Shown here: one piece after another, positions 8,489 to 17,843 of the stretch
Numbering within the stretch: the stretch's first letter is position 1
How the letters are laid out: every line of letters starts with the position of its first letter
Assembly (NCBI RefSeq): GCF_007859075.1
Contig: NZ_VOAK01000026.1
Span: 99,481-163,480 of the forward strand
DNA from: Gemmobacter aquaticus
Lineage (GTDB): Bacteria; Pseudomonadota; Alphaproteobacteria; Rhodobacterales; Rhodobacteraceae
Direction: 5' to 3'
DNA length: 64,000 bases
Program-made: the position numbers and the translations under genes
The notes under the pieces: model-generated
Databases searched by the model: none
Seen by the model: the letters and a program-made list of their open reading frames with translations, nothing else
What the model was told of the DNA's origin: nothing

Positions 8489-8983
8489 TCAATACCCGGT
8501 CAGGCCCTCAACCGGCGGCAGCGGTTCCGGCTGGGTTACCAAGGCTGGATCGCGCCGCTCATAGAACGCATTTCCGCCGGCGGTCACGACGTAATGCATG
8601 TTGTTGTAGGACGCGCGATAGCTTGCCGCGTGGAAGAACTTGGCATCACCGACCAATGGATGACGCTCTCCCTGCAGCACAGACTCGGCTGCTTCGCGCA
8701 GTTGCGGGGCCGTTTTGGTATTCATCTTGCGCGACATGATCCGTGGCGCGAACTGATTGCGTTGGCCGACCACCCCACACACGCTGGTTGGATACTCGCC
8801 CGACTCGACACGGTTCATGACCACGGTGCCCACCGCGACCATACCATCCCGGCTTGATCGGTTGGATTCGAAGTACATGGCGCGCTGCATGCAATCGAGT
8901 TCGCTATGCCGCCCGCAGTTTGCCAGTAGCGCCAGCGCGAGACCCGCGCCCGTCAGGCGCAAGGCAGTTCTGGTTCGGATCAT
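8489..8983 (-). CDS. SleB-like cell wall hydrolase
   Basis: Predicted 164-aa exported protein. A hydrophobic N-terminus ends at LLANC (C23), which is lipobox-like but has an unusual asparagine before the cysteine, so lipidation is uncertain. From about residue 28 it matches the Hydrolase_2 (SleB/CwlJ) domain: MQRAMYFESNRSSRDGMVAV, with the likely catalytic glutamate at about E39, then NQFAPR and DAKFFHA. These enzymes cleave peptidoglycan glycan strands. At 164 aa it is close to a single-domain member. It is convergent with the MocR gene and stands alone. Confidence 0.82.
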   Translation of the reverse strand: MIRTRTALRLTGAGLALALLANCGRHSELDCMQRAMYFESNRSSRDGMVAVGTVVMNRVESGEYPTSVCGVVGQRNQFAPRIMSRKMNTKTAPQLREAAESVLQGERHPLVGDAKFFHAASYRASYNNMHYVVTAGGNAFYERRDPALVTQPEPLPPVEGLTGY

Positions 8984-9130
8984 CTTTGTTCGTCCTGCTC
9001 GACGTGGTGTTTTCTTACAACCTAGCGCAGATCGATCCGGATTGCAGCGGTTTCGTCAAGATGTGCGCGGAATTCCGACGCAGGGTGTTTGGCGCGGCGG
9101 GATGGGTGGCGCTCATCGGGGACGCTCCCC

Positions 9131-9757
9131 CTATCGGTCAAGGGCACCCTTTCCGGCGAGAATTTTCCCGCGGAACTTTTCGATGCGTGCAAAGCGGGTC
9201 GCTGGTTGCTTGGCCTGTGCAATGTTGAAGAAGTAGCTTCTCTGCCGCCCCGGTGTCAGCGCGTGAAATGCCTCGGCCAGTTCCGGGTCGGCATCGAGCG
9301 CCTCTGCCAACTCACCTGGCATCTCGACCTCGGCACGGGATGTCGGGGGCCGTGTGCCTGCTTCGGCATGATCCATCAGTTGTTGCAGGTAGTCACGGAT
9401 CACCGGCTCCAATTCGCCAACCTGTGCCACATTGGTAAAGCGGATCATCCCCGGTACCTGACTGTTTGGCCCCTGTGGCACCAGCACCTTTGCGCTGTCG
9501 TTCAGCAGCGCCGCATTCATGAAACTCAGCCGAAAGTCATTTCGGAGTGCCCCGAAGAGCGCGATGTTCGGGCCGGCATGCATATAGGTGGGATGGGCCC
9601 ATTTGACGGTCTCGTCGAGCCCCATCCCGGTGCAGATCCGTCTGAGGTGGTTGAGGCCATTAATCCACGGCCGGGTCGAGCAATCCGGCGTGGCAAACCG
9701 TGCGCATCGACCGCAGCCCTTTGTGAAGAAATCGTCGGGTTCGGTGATCATGGCCAT
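9131..9757 (-). CDS. YdeI/OmpD-associated family protein with DUF1801-like fold
   Basis: Predicted 208-aa cytoplasmic protein. The first two thirds match the DUF1801/YdhG-like fold (ETVKWAHPTYMHAGPNIALFGAL), and the C-terminal 60 residues match the YdeI/OmdA tail (AEALDADPELAEAFHALTPG followed by RIEKFRGKIL). No biochemical function is established. The ATG at 9757 is preceded by AGAGG at good spacing; a second ATG lies six bases on. It is monocistronic between a SleB-type hydrolase and a LysR gene. Confidence 0.82.
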   Translation of the reverse strand: MAMITEPDDFFTKGCGRCARFATPDCSTRPWINGLNHLRRICTGMGLDETVKWAHPTYMHAGPNIALFGALRNDFRLSFMNAALLNDSAKVLVPQGPNSQVPGMIRFTNVAQVGELEPVIRDYLQQLMDHAEAGTRPPTSRAEVEMPGELAEALDADPELAEAFHALTPGRQRSYFFNIAQAKQPATRFARIEKFRGKILAGKGALDR

Positions 9758-9845
9758 CGGCAGGTTTCCTCTGGTCGCGTTTTGCCTGTGGGAGTCTAGC
9801 AAAAAGACGGGGGCCCGGAACACGGGCAAGATCGGAGCGGGGTGG

Positions 9846-10700
9846 CTACATGCGACCAAGTTCGCGCTGCAGGAAGTCGTGCAGTGCCGCCGTCATGCGC
9901 TGCGGCTCTCCAAGACCCGCAACAAGGCTCAGGTCGAACATCGGCAGGGCAGGCAGGCCTTCGATATTGCCAAGCGTAAGCAGACCCGGCGGCACACTCG
10001 ATTCCGTCAGGCCGACCACGGCCAGGCCGGCCTGTGCTACCGCGATCAGCCCATGCAGGCTGCGGCTTGAGCACACCACGCGATAGGGCCGATCCGCCCG
10101 CTGCAGCGCCTCGACCGCATAGCGCCGTGCGATGTCGCCAGCCTCGAACAGCGCAACCGGCAGGGGGTCGCGCAGCCAGGCCTGATGTTCCGGTGTAGCC
10201 GCCCATACGAATTGCTCACGCCGCAGCACGGCAAAGGGCTGATGCGGGTAACGTGTGATCATCGCCAGATCCAGACGCCCGGCTTGCAGCTTTTCCACCA
10301 GCGCCGCCGAAGGCTCGCAAGTCAGCTCGATCTCGGCGCGCGGATGGTCTTGGGCAAAGCGTGAAAGCGCGGGTAGCAGCAGATAGGCGGCATAGTCCTC
10401 GGGCACGCCGAGCCGCACAAGGCCCGCATCCTCCGGGCTACGCAGGCTGGCCATCGCCTCTTCCGAAAGGCGCAGCAGTCGCCGCGCATGCAAGAGCAAC
10501 TCCTCTCCTGCCGGGTTGGGGCGGAGCGTTCGCCCGTCACGGCGGAACAAGGGGCGGCCGATCTCTTGCTCAAGCCGCTGGATCTGCATCGACACCGCCG
10601 ATTGGCTGCGACCGACCCGAGCGGCAGCGTTCAGCACGCTGCCGCATTCGATCACCGCAACAAAGCTGCGCAGAAGCGAAAGATCGAGTGGGTCGGGCAT
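9846..10700 (-). CDS. LysR family transcriptional regulator
   Basis: Predicted 284-aa protein. Residues 8-66 are the LysR helix-turn-helix (AARVGRSQSAVSMQIQRLEQ) and residues 90-280 the type 2 periplasmic-binding-like effector domain. Divergent transcription from the EamA transporter starting at 10799, with an AT-rich 98-base region between them containing GAAT and ATTC half sites, suggests it controls that transporter and itself. The effector is unknown. Confidence 0.88.
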   Translation of the reverse strand: MPDPLDLSLLRSFVAVIECGSVLNAAARVGRSQSAVSMQIQRLEQEIGRPLFRRDGRTLRPNPAGEELLLHARRLLRLSEEAMASLRSPEDAGLVRLGVPEDYAAYLLLPALSRFAQDHPRAEIELTCEPSAALVEKLQAGRLDLAMITRYPHQPFAVLRREQFVWAATPEHQAWLRDPLPVALFEAGDIARRYAVEALQRADRPYRVVCSSRSLHGLIAVAQAGLAVVGLTESSVPPGLLTLGNIEGLPALPMFDLSLVAGLGEPQRMTAALHDFLQRELGRM

Positions 10701-10798
10701 CTATCGATTTTCCTGAATCTTATTCTCAATTCTATTCGTTTGATTGAATGGAAGCGCAAGCCGTAGAATTGCTGTCACGGTTGATGAAGGGCAAGGCG

Positions 10799-11671
10799 AT
10801 GCAATACCGGACAGGCGTGGCAATGGTGCTGACGGCAGGCGTGCTCTGGTCGTTTCAGGCGCTGATCATCCGCCAGATCGACGAGGCCGGGGCGTGGACC
10901 GTCCTCTTCTGGCGGTCGCTTGCGATGTTTCCGGTTCTGATGCTCTTCATGGCCTGGCGATCCGGCTGGGCGCCGCTTCAGGCGATGCGCAAGGCCGGGG
11001 TGGCAGGTGTTCTGGGCGGTTTGGGGCTGGTGGTTGCCATGTCAGGCGCGATCATCGCATTCAAGACGACCAGCGTGGCCAATGCCGCGTTTCTGTTCGC
11101 CGCATCCCCCTTCCTTGCCGCGATCCTTGGCCGCGCAATTCTGGGCGAGGCGGTTGCGTCTCGCACCTGGATTGCGATCGCCATCGCCATGGTGGGGATC
11201 TTTATCATGGTGCGCGAGGGGCTTGATGCCGGAGCATGGATCGGCAACCTCGCTGCGCTGTCCTCGGCCATCGGTTTTGCAGCCTTCTCGGTCGCGCTGC
11301 GCTGGCGACGGATCGATGACAGCCTGCCGACCTCTGTGCTGGGCGGGATGATGGCTGTGGTCGTCGCGGGGCTGGTTGCGGTACAGACGGGGCAGCCGCT
11401 GGTCGTGGCGACGTCGGACATCCTGTGGTGCCTGTTGATGGGGCTCTTCACCATGTCGGGCGGGATGATCCTCTATACCCTTGGCAGCAAGGTCGTTCCT
11501 TCGGCGGAGCTGACGCTGTTGTCGAACACCGAAGTGATGCTCGCGCCGTTCTGGGTCTGGCTGATCATCGGCGAGACCGCCAGCGCAGGCACCTTTGTGG
11601 GCGGCGCGATCCTGATGGTGGCGATCCTGTTCAATGCCTGGACCGGCGCGCGCAGGACTGTGGCGGCCTGA
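10799..11671 (+). CDS. DMT superfamily (EamA) transporter
   Basis: Predicted 290-aa protein with ten hydrophobic helices in two EamA repeats (GVLWSFQALIIRQIDEAGAW near the N-terminus, then ALSSAIGFAAFSVALRWRRI). The ATG at 10799 follows GAAGGGCAAGG; upstream ATGs at 10748 and 10784 lack ribosome sites. It is divergent from a LysR regulator and convergent with a DAO-family oxidoreductase, with a hairpin between the two 3' ends. A metabolite exporter role is likely; the substrate is unknown. Confidence 0.88.
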   Translation: MQYRTGVAMVLTAGVLWSFQALIIRQIDEAGAWTVLFWRSLAMFPVLMLFMAWRSGWAPLQAMRKAGVAGVLGGLGLVVAMSGAIIAFKTTSVANAAFLFAASPFLAAILGRAILGEAVASRTWIAIAIAMVGIFIMVREGLDAGAWIGNLAALSSAIGFAAFSVALRWRRIDDSLPTSVLGGMMAVVVAGLVAVQTGQPLVVATSDILWCLLMGLFTMSGGMILYTLGSKVVPSAELTLLSNTEVMLAPFWVWLIIGETASAGTFVGGAILMVAILFNAWTGARRTVAA

Positions 11672-11673
11672 CA

Positions 11674-11702
11674 CCCGCAGCGCGCGAAGAGGCGGCTGCG
11701 GG
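11674..11702. terminator. hairpin between convergent EamA and oxidoreductase genes
   Basis: CCCGCAGC (11674-11681) pairs perfectly with GCTGCGGG (11695-11702) around a 13-base loop. It begins three bases after the EamA stop and six bases before the stop of the opposing gene, so it can serve both. No T-run follows on either side. Confidence 0.45.
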
Positions 11703-11707
11703 GATGG

Positions 11708-12988
11708 TTAACCCCTTTGACCGTGCGCAGCGGTGGCATGGGTCAGAACGGCGCCGGCCTCATACCATGCGGCCCGCAACTGGGGCAGGGTTTCGCCATG
11801 TCGCGACACCGGATCAACCGGCAGGGGGCTTGTCGATCCATTGAGCAGGGCGCGCGCGGCCTGCGTGCCAAACACCGTCCCCGGCCCGATCCCGCGACCC
11901 GAGTAGCCGAAACAGGCATAGGCGTCGGGGCCGAAGGCGATGATTTTCGGGATGTGGTCACCTGTCATGGCGATGCGTCCGCTCCAGCCATGGGTCAGGG
12001 CGATCCCGCGCAGGGCAGGGAAGAGCGCGGCAATCTTGCGTCGAGCCCATGCGGCATGGACCCGCGCGCCGGCGCCATCGCCATTGCCGATGCCGCCGAT
12101 GATCAGGCGCCCCGCCTGATCCATGCGGACCGATGACATGACAAGTGCTGTGTCCCAGCACCCTTCGCCCCCCGGTAGGATCGCCTGCCTGACCGTGTCG
12201 GGCAGCGGGTCGGTGGCGTATTGGCAATAGTGAACCGGCACAAACGCCGGCTCGAACATCGGGCCAAGGCCAAGATGATAGGCGTTCGTGGCAATCAGCA
12301 GGCGCGCAGCCCGGACGGGGTGCCCATTGGATACGACGATCCATTGCCCGCCATCGTGGCGAACGGACTGCACCGGGCTTTGTTCGCAGATCCGCGCCCC
12401 GGCGGTCGCTGCGGCACGGGCGAGGCCGCGCACATAGCCGAGCGGCTGGATGGTGCCCGCGCGCGGGTCAAAAAGCGCTCCGTGGAATGCATCTGATCCG
12501 GTGCGGCGGGCCGTTTCGGCTGCGTCCAGAAGTTCGAGGGGCGCACCGAGCGCGCGGCCTTGGCGGTGCCGCTCTTGCAGGTCACGCAGTCCCTGCGGCG
12601 AATGGGCAAGGTGAAGCGTGCCATTTCGCGTGGCCTCACATTCGATCCCCTCGCGCGCGATCAGATCGAAGACCCGCGTCGGCGCCTCGGCAAGGGTGGA
12701 CCAAAGCCGGGTGCCCGCCTCGGCGCCCATCTGTGCCATGACCGTCTCGGGCGGCAGCCAGAGACCGGCATTGACCAGACCCACGTTCCGCCCAGACCCG
12801 CCATGGCCGATGGTATTGGCCTCTAGCAGGCAGACACTTGCCCCCTCGCGTGCCGCCTCGAGCGCTGCAGCGCAGCCGGTGAAGCCGCCGCCGATGATCG
12901 CCAGATCGACGGAGTGATCGCTGGAAAGCGGCGGTGCGGTAAAGCCTTCGCGACAGCTCGCGCGCCAGAGGTTCGGCTCGACCATCAT
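11708..12988 (-). CDS. FAD-dependent oxidoreductase, DAO family
   Basis: Predicted 426-aa flavoenzyme. The N-terminal dinucleotide fold shows IIGGGFTGCAAALEA (about 31-45), followed by SGRNVGLVNAG, and the C-terminus has CFGYSGRGIGPGT, all typical of the DAO family group with gamma-glutamylputrescine oxidase and related amine oxidases. It should oxidise a secondary or primary amine on a small amino acid or polyamine derivative. The ATG pair at 12988/12985 is preferred over ATGs upstream, since the family start resembles EPNLWRA. The divergent LysR gene at 13190 is a likely regulator. The exact substrate cannot be stated. Confidence 0.85.
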   Translation of the reverse strand: MMVEPNLWRASCREGFTAPPLSSDHSVDLAIIGGGFTGCAAALEAAREGASVCLLEANTIGHGGSGRNVGLVNAGLWLPPETVMAQMGAEAGTRLWSTLAEAPTRVFDLIAREGIECEATRNGTLHLAHSPQGLRDLQERHRQGRALGAPLELLDAAETARRTGSDAFHGALFDPRAGTIQPLGYVRGLARAAATAGARICEQSPVQSVRHDGGQWIVVSNGHPVRAARLLIATNAYHLGLGPMFEPAFVPVHYCQYATDPLPDTVRQAILPGGEGCWDTALVMSSVRMDQAGRLIIGGIGNGDGAGARVHAAWARRKIAALFPALRGIALTHGWSGRIAMTGDHIPKIIAFGPDAYACFGYSGRGIGPGTVFGTQAARALLNGSTSPLPVDPVSRHGETLPQLRAAWYEAGAVLTHATAAHGQRG

Positions 12989-13189
12989 GCGGCACCGCCA
13001 AGGCATGTGCGGCCCGCGCATATCCGGTCATGTGCGGAAACCTCCAGATTCTGGGCGGATGTAGCGTGGGGGTGTTTGGCAGCGTCAGGCATGTTTCTTC
13101 CACTAGGCATATGACCTTCATGCCATTCTACCTGTTCATGCTTCAAGGAATGAGCGAGATGTTGGTCAGGATATTGGAGGAAATCTCAC

Positions 13190-14092
13190 ATGATCGCCCC
13201 GCGTCGATTTCTGCCATCGGTCAGTTCCCTGCTGGCACTTGAGGCGGTTGAGCGTCTTGGAACAGCAACCGCTGCGGCGGAAGAGTTGTCATTGACCCAT
13301 TCGGCAGTCAGCCGACAGCTCAAGGCGCTGCAGGATCAGATCGGGGTTCCGCTGCTCTATCGCGATGGCAAGGGTCTGTCCCTTACTCCGGCCGGCGCCG
13401 ACTACGCCGCGCAGGTTCGCGACTATCTGCAGGATCTGGCGCGGGCGAGCCTGAATATCCGCGCGGCAGGAGAGCGTAGCAGCCTAAATCTGGCCGTCTT
13501 GCCTGCTTTCGGCAGCCACTGGCTGCTGCCGCGCCTGCGTGAATTTTGTGCGCAGAACCCTGAAGTTACCGTCAATTTCGGCACGCGCCTAGCGCCCTTT
13601 GATTTTGCACAAGAGCACTTCGATGCAGCTATTCACTTTGGCCGCCCAGACTGGCCCGGCGCCGACCATCTTGAGCTTGCGCGGGAAAGCGTCATTCCGG
13701 CCTGCGCGCCCGGCGCGCTGGCGCAGGCGGTAGCTGCGGCGTCTGATCTGCTCTCTTTGCCGCTTTTGCACTTGGAGGGTCGTCCAGGTGCCTGGGAGGA
13801 CTGGTTTGCCAGGCAGGGCTGTCGGGCAGGGCATCTGCGCGGGATGCTGTTTGACCAGTATGCACAGATGGCCGAGGCGGCGGCGCTAGGTTTCGGCGTG
13901 GCGCTGCTGCCGCGCTATCTGGCCGAGGCAGAGTTTCGCACGGGTCGCCTGATCGCGCCACTGGAGGGATATACCGAAGTGGAAGGTGCCTATCATCTCG
14001 TCTGGCCGCAACTTCGTAGACCAAACCCCGCGTTGCGGAAGCTGCTGGACTGGCTTGCCGCCCTTCGCGAAACGCGCAAACCTCAGTTCTGA
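13190..14092 (+). CDS. LysR family regulator, GcvA-like
   Basis: Predicted 300-aa protein. The helix-turn-helix lies at residues 20-45 (GTATAAAEELSLTHSAVSRQ), with the GcvA-like sequence LKALQDQIGVPLLYRDGKG, then an effector domain to about 290. The ATG at 13190 follows TTGGAGGAAATC, a strong ribosome site. It is divergent from the DAO-family oxidoreductase and 13 bases upstream of the Dabb and glycerate-kinase genes, so it may control both directions. Confidence 0.88.
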   Translation: MIAPRRFLPSVSSLLALEAVERLGTATAAAEELSLTHSAVSRQLKALQDQIGVPLLYRDGKGLSLTPAGADYAAQVRDYLQDLARASLNIRAAGERSSLNLAVLPAFGSHWLLPRLREFCAQNPEVTVNFGTRLAPFDFAQEHFDAAIHFGRPDWPGADHLELARESVIPACAPGALAQAVAAASDLLSLPLLHLEGRPGAWEDWFARQGCRAGHLRGMLFDQYAQMAEAAALGFGVALLPRYLAEAEFRTGRLIAPLEGYTEVEGAYHLVWPQLRRPNPALRKLLDWLAALRETRKPQF

Positions 14093-14105
14093 CAGGGAGA
14101 GTTCT

Positions 14106-14417
14106 ATGATCAGGCATATCGTGGCCTTGCGATTTCGCGCGGGCACCACTGACGCAGTGAAGCAGGCACTTTATGGCGAGCTAGCGGGCCTACGGGAGCA
14201 TATTGAGGGGATCGAGGATTTCCGCTGTTTTGCCAATGTCTCGGTCGAGACGCCGGTGGTGCGCGGGTTCAACGATCTGTTCTGGTTCGACTTTCGCGAT
14301 GTGGCGGTGCGTGATGCCTATCTGGCGGATGCCCGGCACCAGGCCATCGGTGCCCGGATCGTCGCAGAGCTGGAGGGCGGGATCGACGGCGTCTTTGTTG
14401 CGGATGTGGCATTATGA
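14106..14417 (+). CDS. Dabb family (stress-responsive alpha/beta barrel) protein
   Basis: Predicted 103-aa protein matching the Dabb domain: [14 protein letters not shown] at the start, the central [17 protein letters not shown] and the HQAIGARIV helix near the C-terminus. These ferredoxin-like dimers include polyketide cyclases and proteins of unknown role. The ATG at 14106 is preceded by CAGGGAG. The stop overlaps the next start (ATGA at 14414), so it is coupled to the glycerate 2-kinase gene. Confidence 0.85.
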   Translation: MIRHIVALRFRAGTTDAVKQALYGELAGLREHIEGIEDFRCFANVSVETPVVRGFNDLFWFDFRDVAVRDAYLADARHQAIGARIVAELEGGIDGVFVADVAL

Positions 14418-15673
14418 GGGGTGAGGATCGCGACTTTCTGATCGGGCTTTTCAACGCGGCTGTCGCGGCGGCGGACCCGTTGAAGGCCCTTGCCGCGCAT
14501 CTGCCTGCGCCCCCCAAGGGGCGGACGGTGGTGATTGGTGCCGGAAAAGGGGCTGCACAACTTGCCGCAGCGTTCGAGACGCTCTGGCCCGGCCCGCTGG
14601 AGGGGGTGGTCGTCACCCGCTATGGCTATGGCTGCCCGACCCGCACGATCCGTGTGATGGAGGCCGCGCACCCCGTGCCCGATGCCGCAGGGCTCGCCGC
14701 GAGTGCCGCGCTCATGCAGGCGGTTCGGGGGCTGGGCCCCGATGATCTGGTGGTCGCCCTGATCTGCGGGGGCGGCTCGGCATTGCTGCCCGCGCCGCCC
14801 GGTGATCTGGGGCTTGAGGATGAGGCCGCGCTCAATCGCGCACTTCTGGCCTCTGGCGCGCCGATCTCGGTCATGAATGCAATCCGCAAGCAGGTCTCCG
14901 GGATCAAGGGCGGGCGTCTGGCGCTGGCCTGCCATCCGGCACGGGTTGTCAGTCTGGTCGTCTCTGACGTGCCGGGGGATGATCCGGCGCAAGTCGCATC
15001 CGGGCCGACCGTGCCGGACCTGCCAGATCGCGCCACCGCGCGGGCGCTGGTGAAAAGCTGGCGGATCGATCTTCCCGACCGGGTCGCCGCGTGGCTTGCC
15101 AGCGATCAGGGTGCGGCGCCCGATCCGGGCGATCCGCGCTTTGCGGGCAACCGTGTCGAGGTCATCGCCTCGGCCCGGCTGTCGCTTGAGGCGGCAGCGA
15201 TGCTGGCCGAGGCGCAGGGCATTCCTGCGGTGATCCTTTCCGACGCGATCGAGGGAGAGGCGCGCGATGTCGCGCGGGTGCATGCGGCCATCGCGCGCGA
15301 AGTCGCGGCCCGCGGTCGTCCATTCTCGCGCCCTGTCGTCATCCTCTCCGGGGGTGAGACCACCGTGACCCTGCGCGCCAAGGGGCGCGGTGGGCGAAAC
15401 AGCGAGTTCCTTCTGGCGCTTGCCCTCGCGGCCGAGGGGGTGCCTTTCGCGGCGCTCGCAGCCGATACCGATGGTATTGACGGGTCGGAAGACAATGCCG
15501 GCGCATTTGGCACCGGCGAGAGTGCTGCGCGCCTGCGGGCCTTGGGGCACGATCCCGCGGCGCTCTTGTCGGGCAATGATGCCTACACGGCTTTTGCGGC
15601 ACTGGATGATCTGTTCACGCCTGGCCCGACAGGGACAAACGTGAACGATTTTCGGGCAATCCTGATCCGCTAG
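14414..15673 (+). CDS. glycerate 2-kinase (DUF4147/MOFRL family)
   Basis: Predicted 419-aa protein with the two parts of the bacterial glycerate 2-kinase (formerly called hydroxypyruvate reductase TtuD): an N-terminal DUF4147 domain with [13 protein letters not shown] and [12 protein letters not shown], and a C-terminal MOFRL domain with [22 protein letters not shown] and ADTDGIDGS. It phosphorylates D-glycerate to 2-phosphoglycerate in serine-glyoxylate, tartrate or glycerate metabolism. It overlaps the Dabb gene by four bases. Its stop and the stop of nagA on the other strand share the palindrome CTAG at 15670-15673. Confidence 0.9.
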   Translation: MRGEDRDFLIGLFNAAVAAADPLKALAAHLPAPPKGRTVVIGAGKGAAQLAAAFETLWPGPLEGVVVTRYGYGCPTRTIRVMEAAHPVPDAAGLAASAALMQAVRGLGPDDLVVALICGGGSALLPAPPGDLGLEDEAALNRALLASGAPISVMNAIRKQVSGIKGGRLALACHPARVVSLVVSDVPGDDPAQVASGPTVPDLPDRATARALVKSWRIDLPDRVAAWLASDQGAAPDPGDPRFAGNRVEVIASARLSLEAAAMLAEAQGIPAVILSDAIEGEARDVARVHAAIAREVAARGRPFSRPVVILSGGETTVTLRAKGRGGRNSEFLLALALAAEGVPFAALAADTDGIDGSEDNAGAFGTGESAARLRALGHDPAALLSGNDAYTAFAALDDLFTPGPTGTNVNDFRAILIR

Positions 15674-16818
15674 GAGAACAAGGCCGGCTCGTTTGCCGCG
15701 CGCCCGTCGTGCCAGACGCCCTGCAGGGTCCAGTCCCCGGCCAGCCAGACCAGATCGGCGCGACGGCCGATTGCGATCTGGCCGAACCGGTCCGCTTGCC
15801 CGATCACGCGCGCGGGTTCGGCCGAAGCCATGCGCAAGGCGCGTTCAGGCGCTATGCCAACCTCGCGTACCAGATGGCCGATGGCCTGTGACAGCGTCAG
15901 GTCCGCGCCTGCGAGGGTGCCGTCGTCCAGTGTCAGCCGCCCGTCGCGGCGCAGCACCATACGCCCATTCAGCAGCATCTCTGTCTGATCCGTTCCGGCA
16001 AAGGCCATGCAATCGGTGACGAGGAATATCCCCTCGGGCCGTGCGGCGAGTGCAAGCCGCATGACCGCCGGATGGACATGTATGCCATCGGCGATCAGCC
16101 CGGCCGCGCAGTCGCTGGACAAAACCGCCCCGGCCAGCCCTGGTGCGCGATTGGCGATCTGGCTCATGGCGTTGAAAAGATGGGTTGCGCAGCGCGCGCC
16201 TGCCGCCATGGCTGCCTGCGCCACCTCAAAACTGCAATCGGTGTGACCAAGGCTGACCACCGCACCCGCAGCCGAAAGTGCCGCGATCTGTTCAGGGCTT
16301 GCCGATTCCGGTGCAAGCGTCACCATCAGCGCAGGCAGGGCGCGCGCGGCGTCGCAAAGCCGGGCCAGATCTTCGGCCTGCATCGGGCGGATGAGCTTCG
16401 GATCATGCGCGCCCTTGCGGCGCGGGTCGAGATGCGGCCCCTCCAGATGCAGTCCAAGAAACCCCGGAACGCCCGCGCGCACTGCGGCAATGCCCGAAGC
16501 AATCACCTGTGCGGTCGCCTCGGCTGTGTCGGTGATCAGCGTCGGCAAGACGCCTGCGCTGCCAAGGCGCAGATGTGCGGCGCAGACCTGACGCAGCGCT
16601 TCCACATCGGTTGCGCCATCGATCAGCACGCCGCCTCCGCCATTGACCTGTAGATCAAGAAAGGCAGGGGCGATCGTCCCGGCGAGCAGAGCCTCAGAGT
16701 CCGTTGCCGGTCGCAGGTCCGAGATCACATTCCCCGTGATCTCGACCGCATGGTTGGGCAGGAACCGGCTGCCGTCAAAAACCCGCTCGGCGGCCAGCAC
16801 GATGGGGGTGGCGGTCAT
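15670..16818 (-). CDS. nagA: N-acetylglucosamine-6-phosphate deacetylase
   Basis: Predicted 382-aa amidohydrolase. Expected NagA residues are in order: HLEGPH (metal-binding Glu about 126), LGHTDC (His about 192), CATHLFNAM (His about 213), ADGIHVHP and LVTDCM (catalytic Asp about 269). It removes acetate from GlcNAc-6-P to give glucosamine-6-P. The start overlaps the stop of the SIS gene (TGATG), so the two are translationally coupled. It is last in the minus-strand operon kinase, GntR, SIS, nagA. Confidence 0.94.
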   Translation of the reverse strand: MTATPIVLAAERVFDGSRFLPNHAVEITGNVISDLRPATDSEALLAGTIAPAFLDLQVNGGGGVLIDGATDVEALRQVCAAHLRLGSAGVLPTLITDTAEATAQVIASGIAAVRAGVPGFLGLHLEGPHLDPRRKGAHDPKLIRPMQAEDLARLCDAARALPALMVTLAPESASPEQIAALSAAGAVVSLGHTDCSFEVAQAAMAAGARCATHLFNAMSQIANRAPGLAGAVLSSDCAAGLIADGIHVHPAVMRLALAARPEGIFLVTDCMAFAGTDQTEMLLNGRMVLRRDGRLTLDDGTLAGADLTLSQAIGHLVREVGIAPERALRMASAEPARVIGQADRFGQIAIGRRADLVWLAGDWTLQGVWHDGRAANEPALFS

Positions 16819-17843
16819 CAAACGGTCTCCGTCACCTTGCGCAGATGCGGGGGGGTGTCGGGGTGGAAGCCGCGCCGCCGGGCCAGCGCCTCGATGAAGC
16901 CGTAAAAGCCCGCGATCGTGACCAGTGGCGCCACCAGCGGATGCAGGTCGGGAACCGATGGCAACCGCGTCGCCCCCGCCACATCGGCCCCCGTGATGAA
17001 CACATCCGCCCCTTGCGCGACCAGCCGTTCGGCAGTGGCCACAAGCTGCGGCAGGGCTGCATCCTCAACCCCAAGCGCAAGAACCGGGAAGCTGGTCTGC
17101 ACAATGGCCGACGGTCCATGCAGCACTTCGGCGGCACTATATGCCTCGGCGTGCAGGCCGCAGGTTTCCTTGAACTTCAGCGCAGCCTCGCTGGCAATGG
17201 CAAAGCCCGGACCCCGACCCAGCACATAGGACGACGACGCCCGAACCAGCCGGGCTGATAGCGGCGACCAGTCAAGCGCAATCGCCTTGGCAAACGCCTC
17301 TGGCAGATCGGCGACCGCATGGCGCAGCTCGTCATCCTCTTGCCATTCTGCCAGAAGCGACAGCCCGGCGAGCACGCTGGTCACAAAGGTTTTGGTCGCG
17401 GCGACGCTTTTTTCTTCGCCCGCCTGCAGTGGCAGGCAATGGGCCGAGGCCTGCGCCATCGGGCTGTCGGCGTGGTTGGTGACGGCGATGGTCAGCGCGC
17501 CGCCCGCGCCCGCCGCACTCATCATCTCTACGATATCCGGGCTGCGGCCCGATTGCGAAATGCCAAGGCATGCGGCCGGGCCAAGTTTCAGCGGCCGCTT
17601 GTAGATTGACGCGACTGATGGGCCGACCGAGGCCACGGGGATGCCTGCCTCCAGCTCGATTGCATATTTCAGATAGGTCGCGGCATGGTCGGACGATCCG
17701 CGCGCCACGGTGACGACAAGTCCGGGGTCCTTGCGCCGCAATGCGGCCGCAGCCGCAACAACCGCAATGCGCGAACGATCGAGAAAGCGGGCCGCCGCCT
17801 CGGGGATTTCGGCCACTTCGCGGGCCATGTGACTTTCGCTCAT
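16818..17843 (-). CDS. SIS-domain glucosamine-6-phosphate deaminase (NagB-II type)
   Basis: Predicted 341-aa protein with two SIS domains. The first shows ARGSSDHAA and SQSGRSPDIV, which contact sugar phosphates, and VAATKTFVTS. The second shows the GlmS-like EALKFKETCGLHAEAYSAAE and the HGP segment. Lacking the glutaminase half of GlmS, it fits the NagB-II deaminases, which turn glucosamine-6-P into fructose-6-P and ammonia. Position directly before nagA supports this. Its start overlaps the GntR stop by four bases. A related sugar isomerase (AgaS) is the main alternative. Confidence 0.85.
   Translation of the reverse strand: MSESHMAREVAEIPEAAARFLDRSRIAVVAAAAALRRKDPGLVVTVARGSSDHAATYLKYAIELEAGIPVASVGPSVASIYKRPLKLGPAACLGISQSGRSPDIVEMMSAAGAGGALTIAVTNHADSPMAQASAHCLPLQAGEEKSVAATKTFVTSVLAGLSLLAEWQEDDELRHAVADLPEAFAKAIALDWSPLSARLVRASSSYVLGRGPGFAIASEAALKFKETCGLHAEAYSAAEVLHGPSAIVQTSFPVLALGVEDAALPQLVATAERLVAQGADVFITGADVAGATRLPSVPDLHPLVAPLVTIAGFYGFIEALARRRGFHPDTPPHLRKVTETV

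Noticed and set aside
7977..8492. 171-codon minus-strand frame spanning the gap between the MocR and SleB-type genes
   Set aside because: Partly antisense to the MocR gene, random-looking composition, no ribosome site. I considered a transposase remnant but could not see any transposase motif.
14318..15550. 410-codon minus-strand open frame opposite glycerate 2-kinase
   Set aside because: Arg/Gly/His-rich complement of a gene with clear MOFRL motifs; no start signal.
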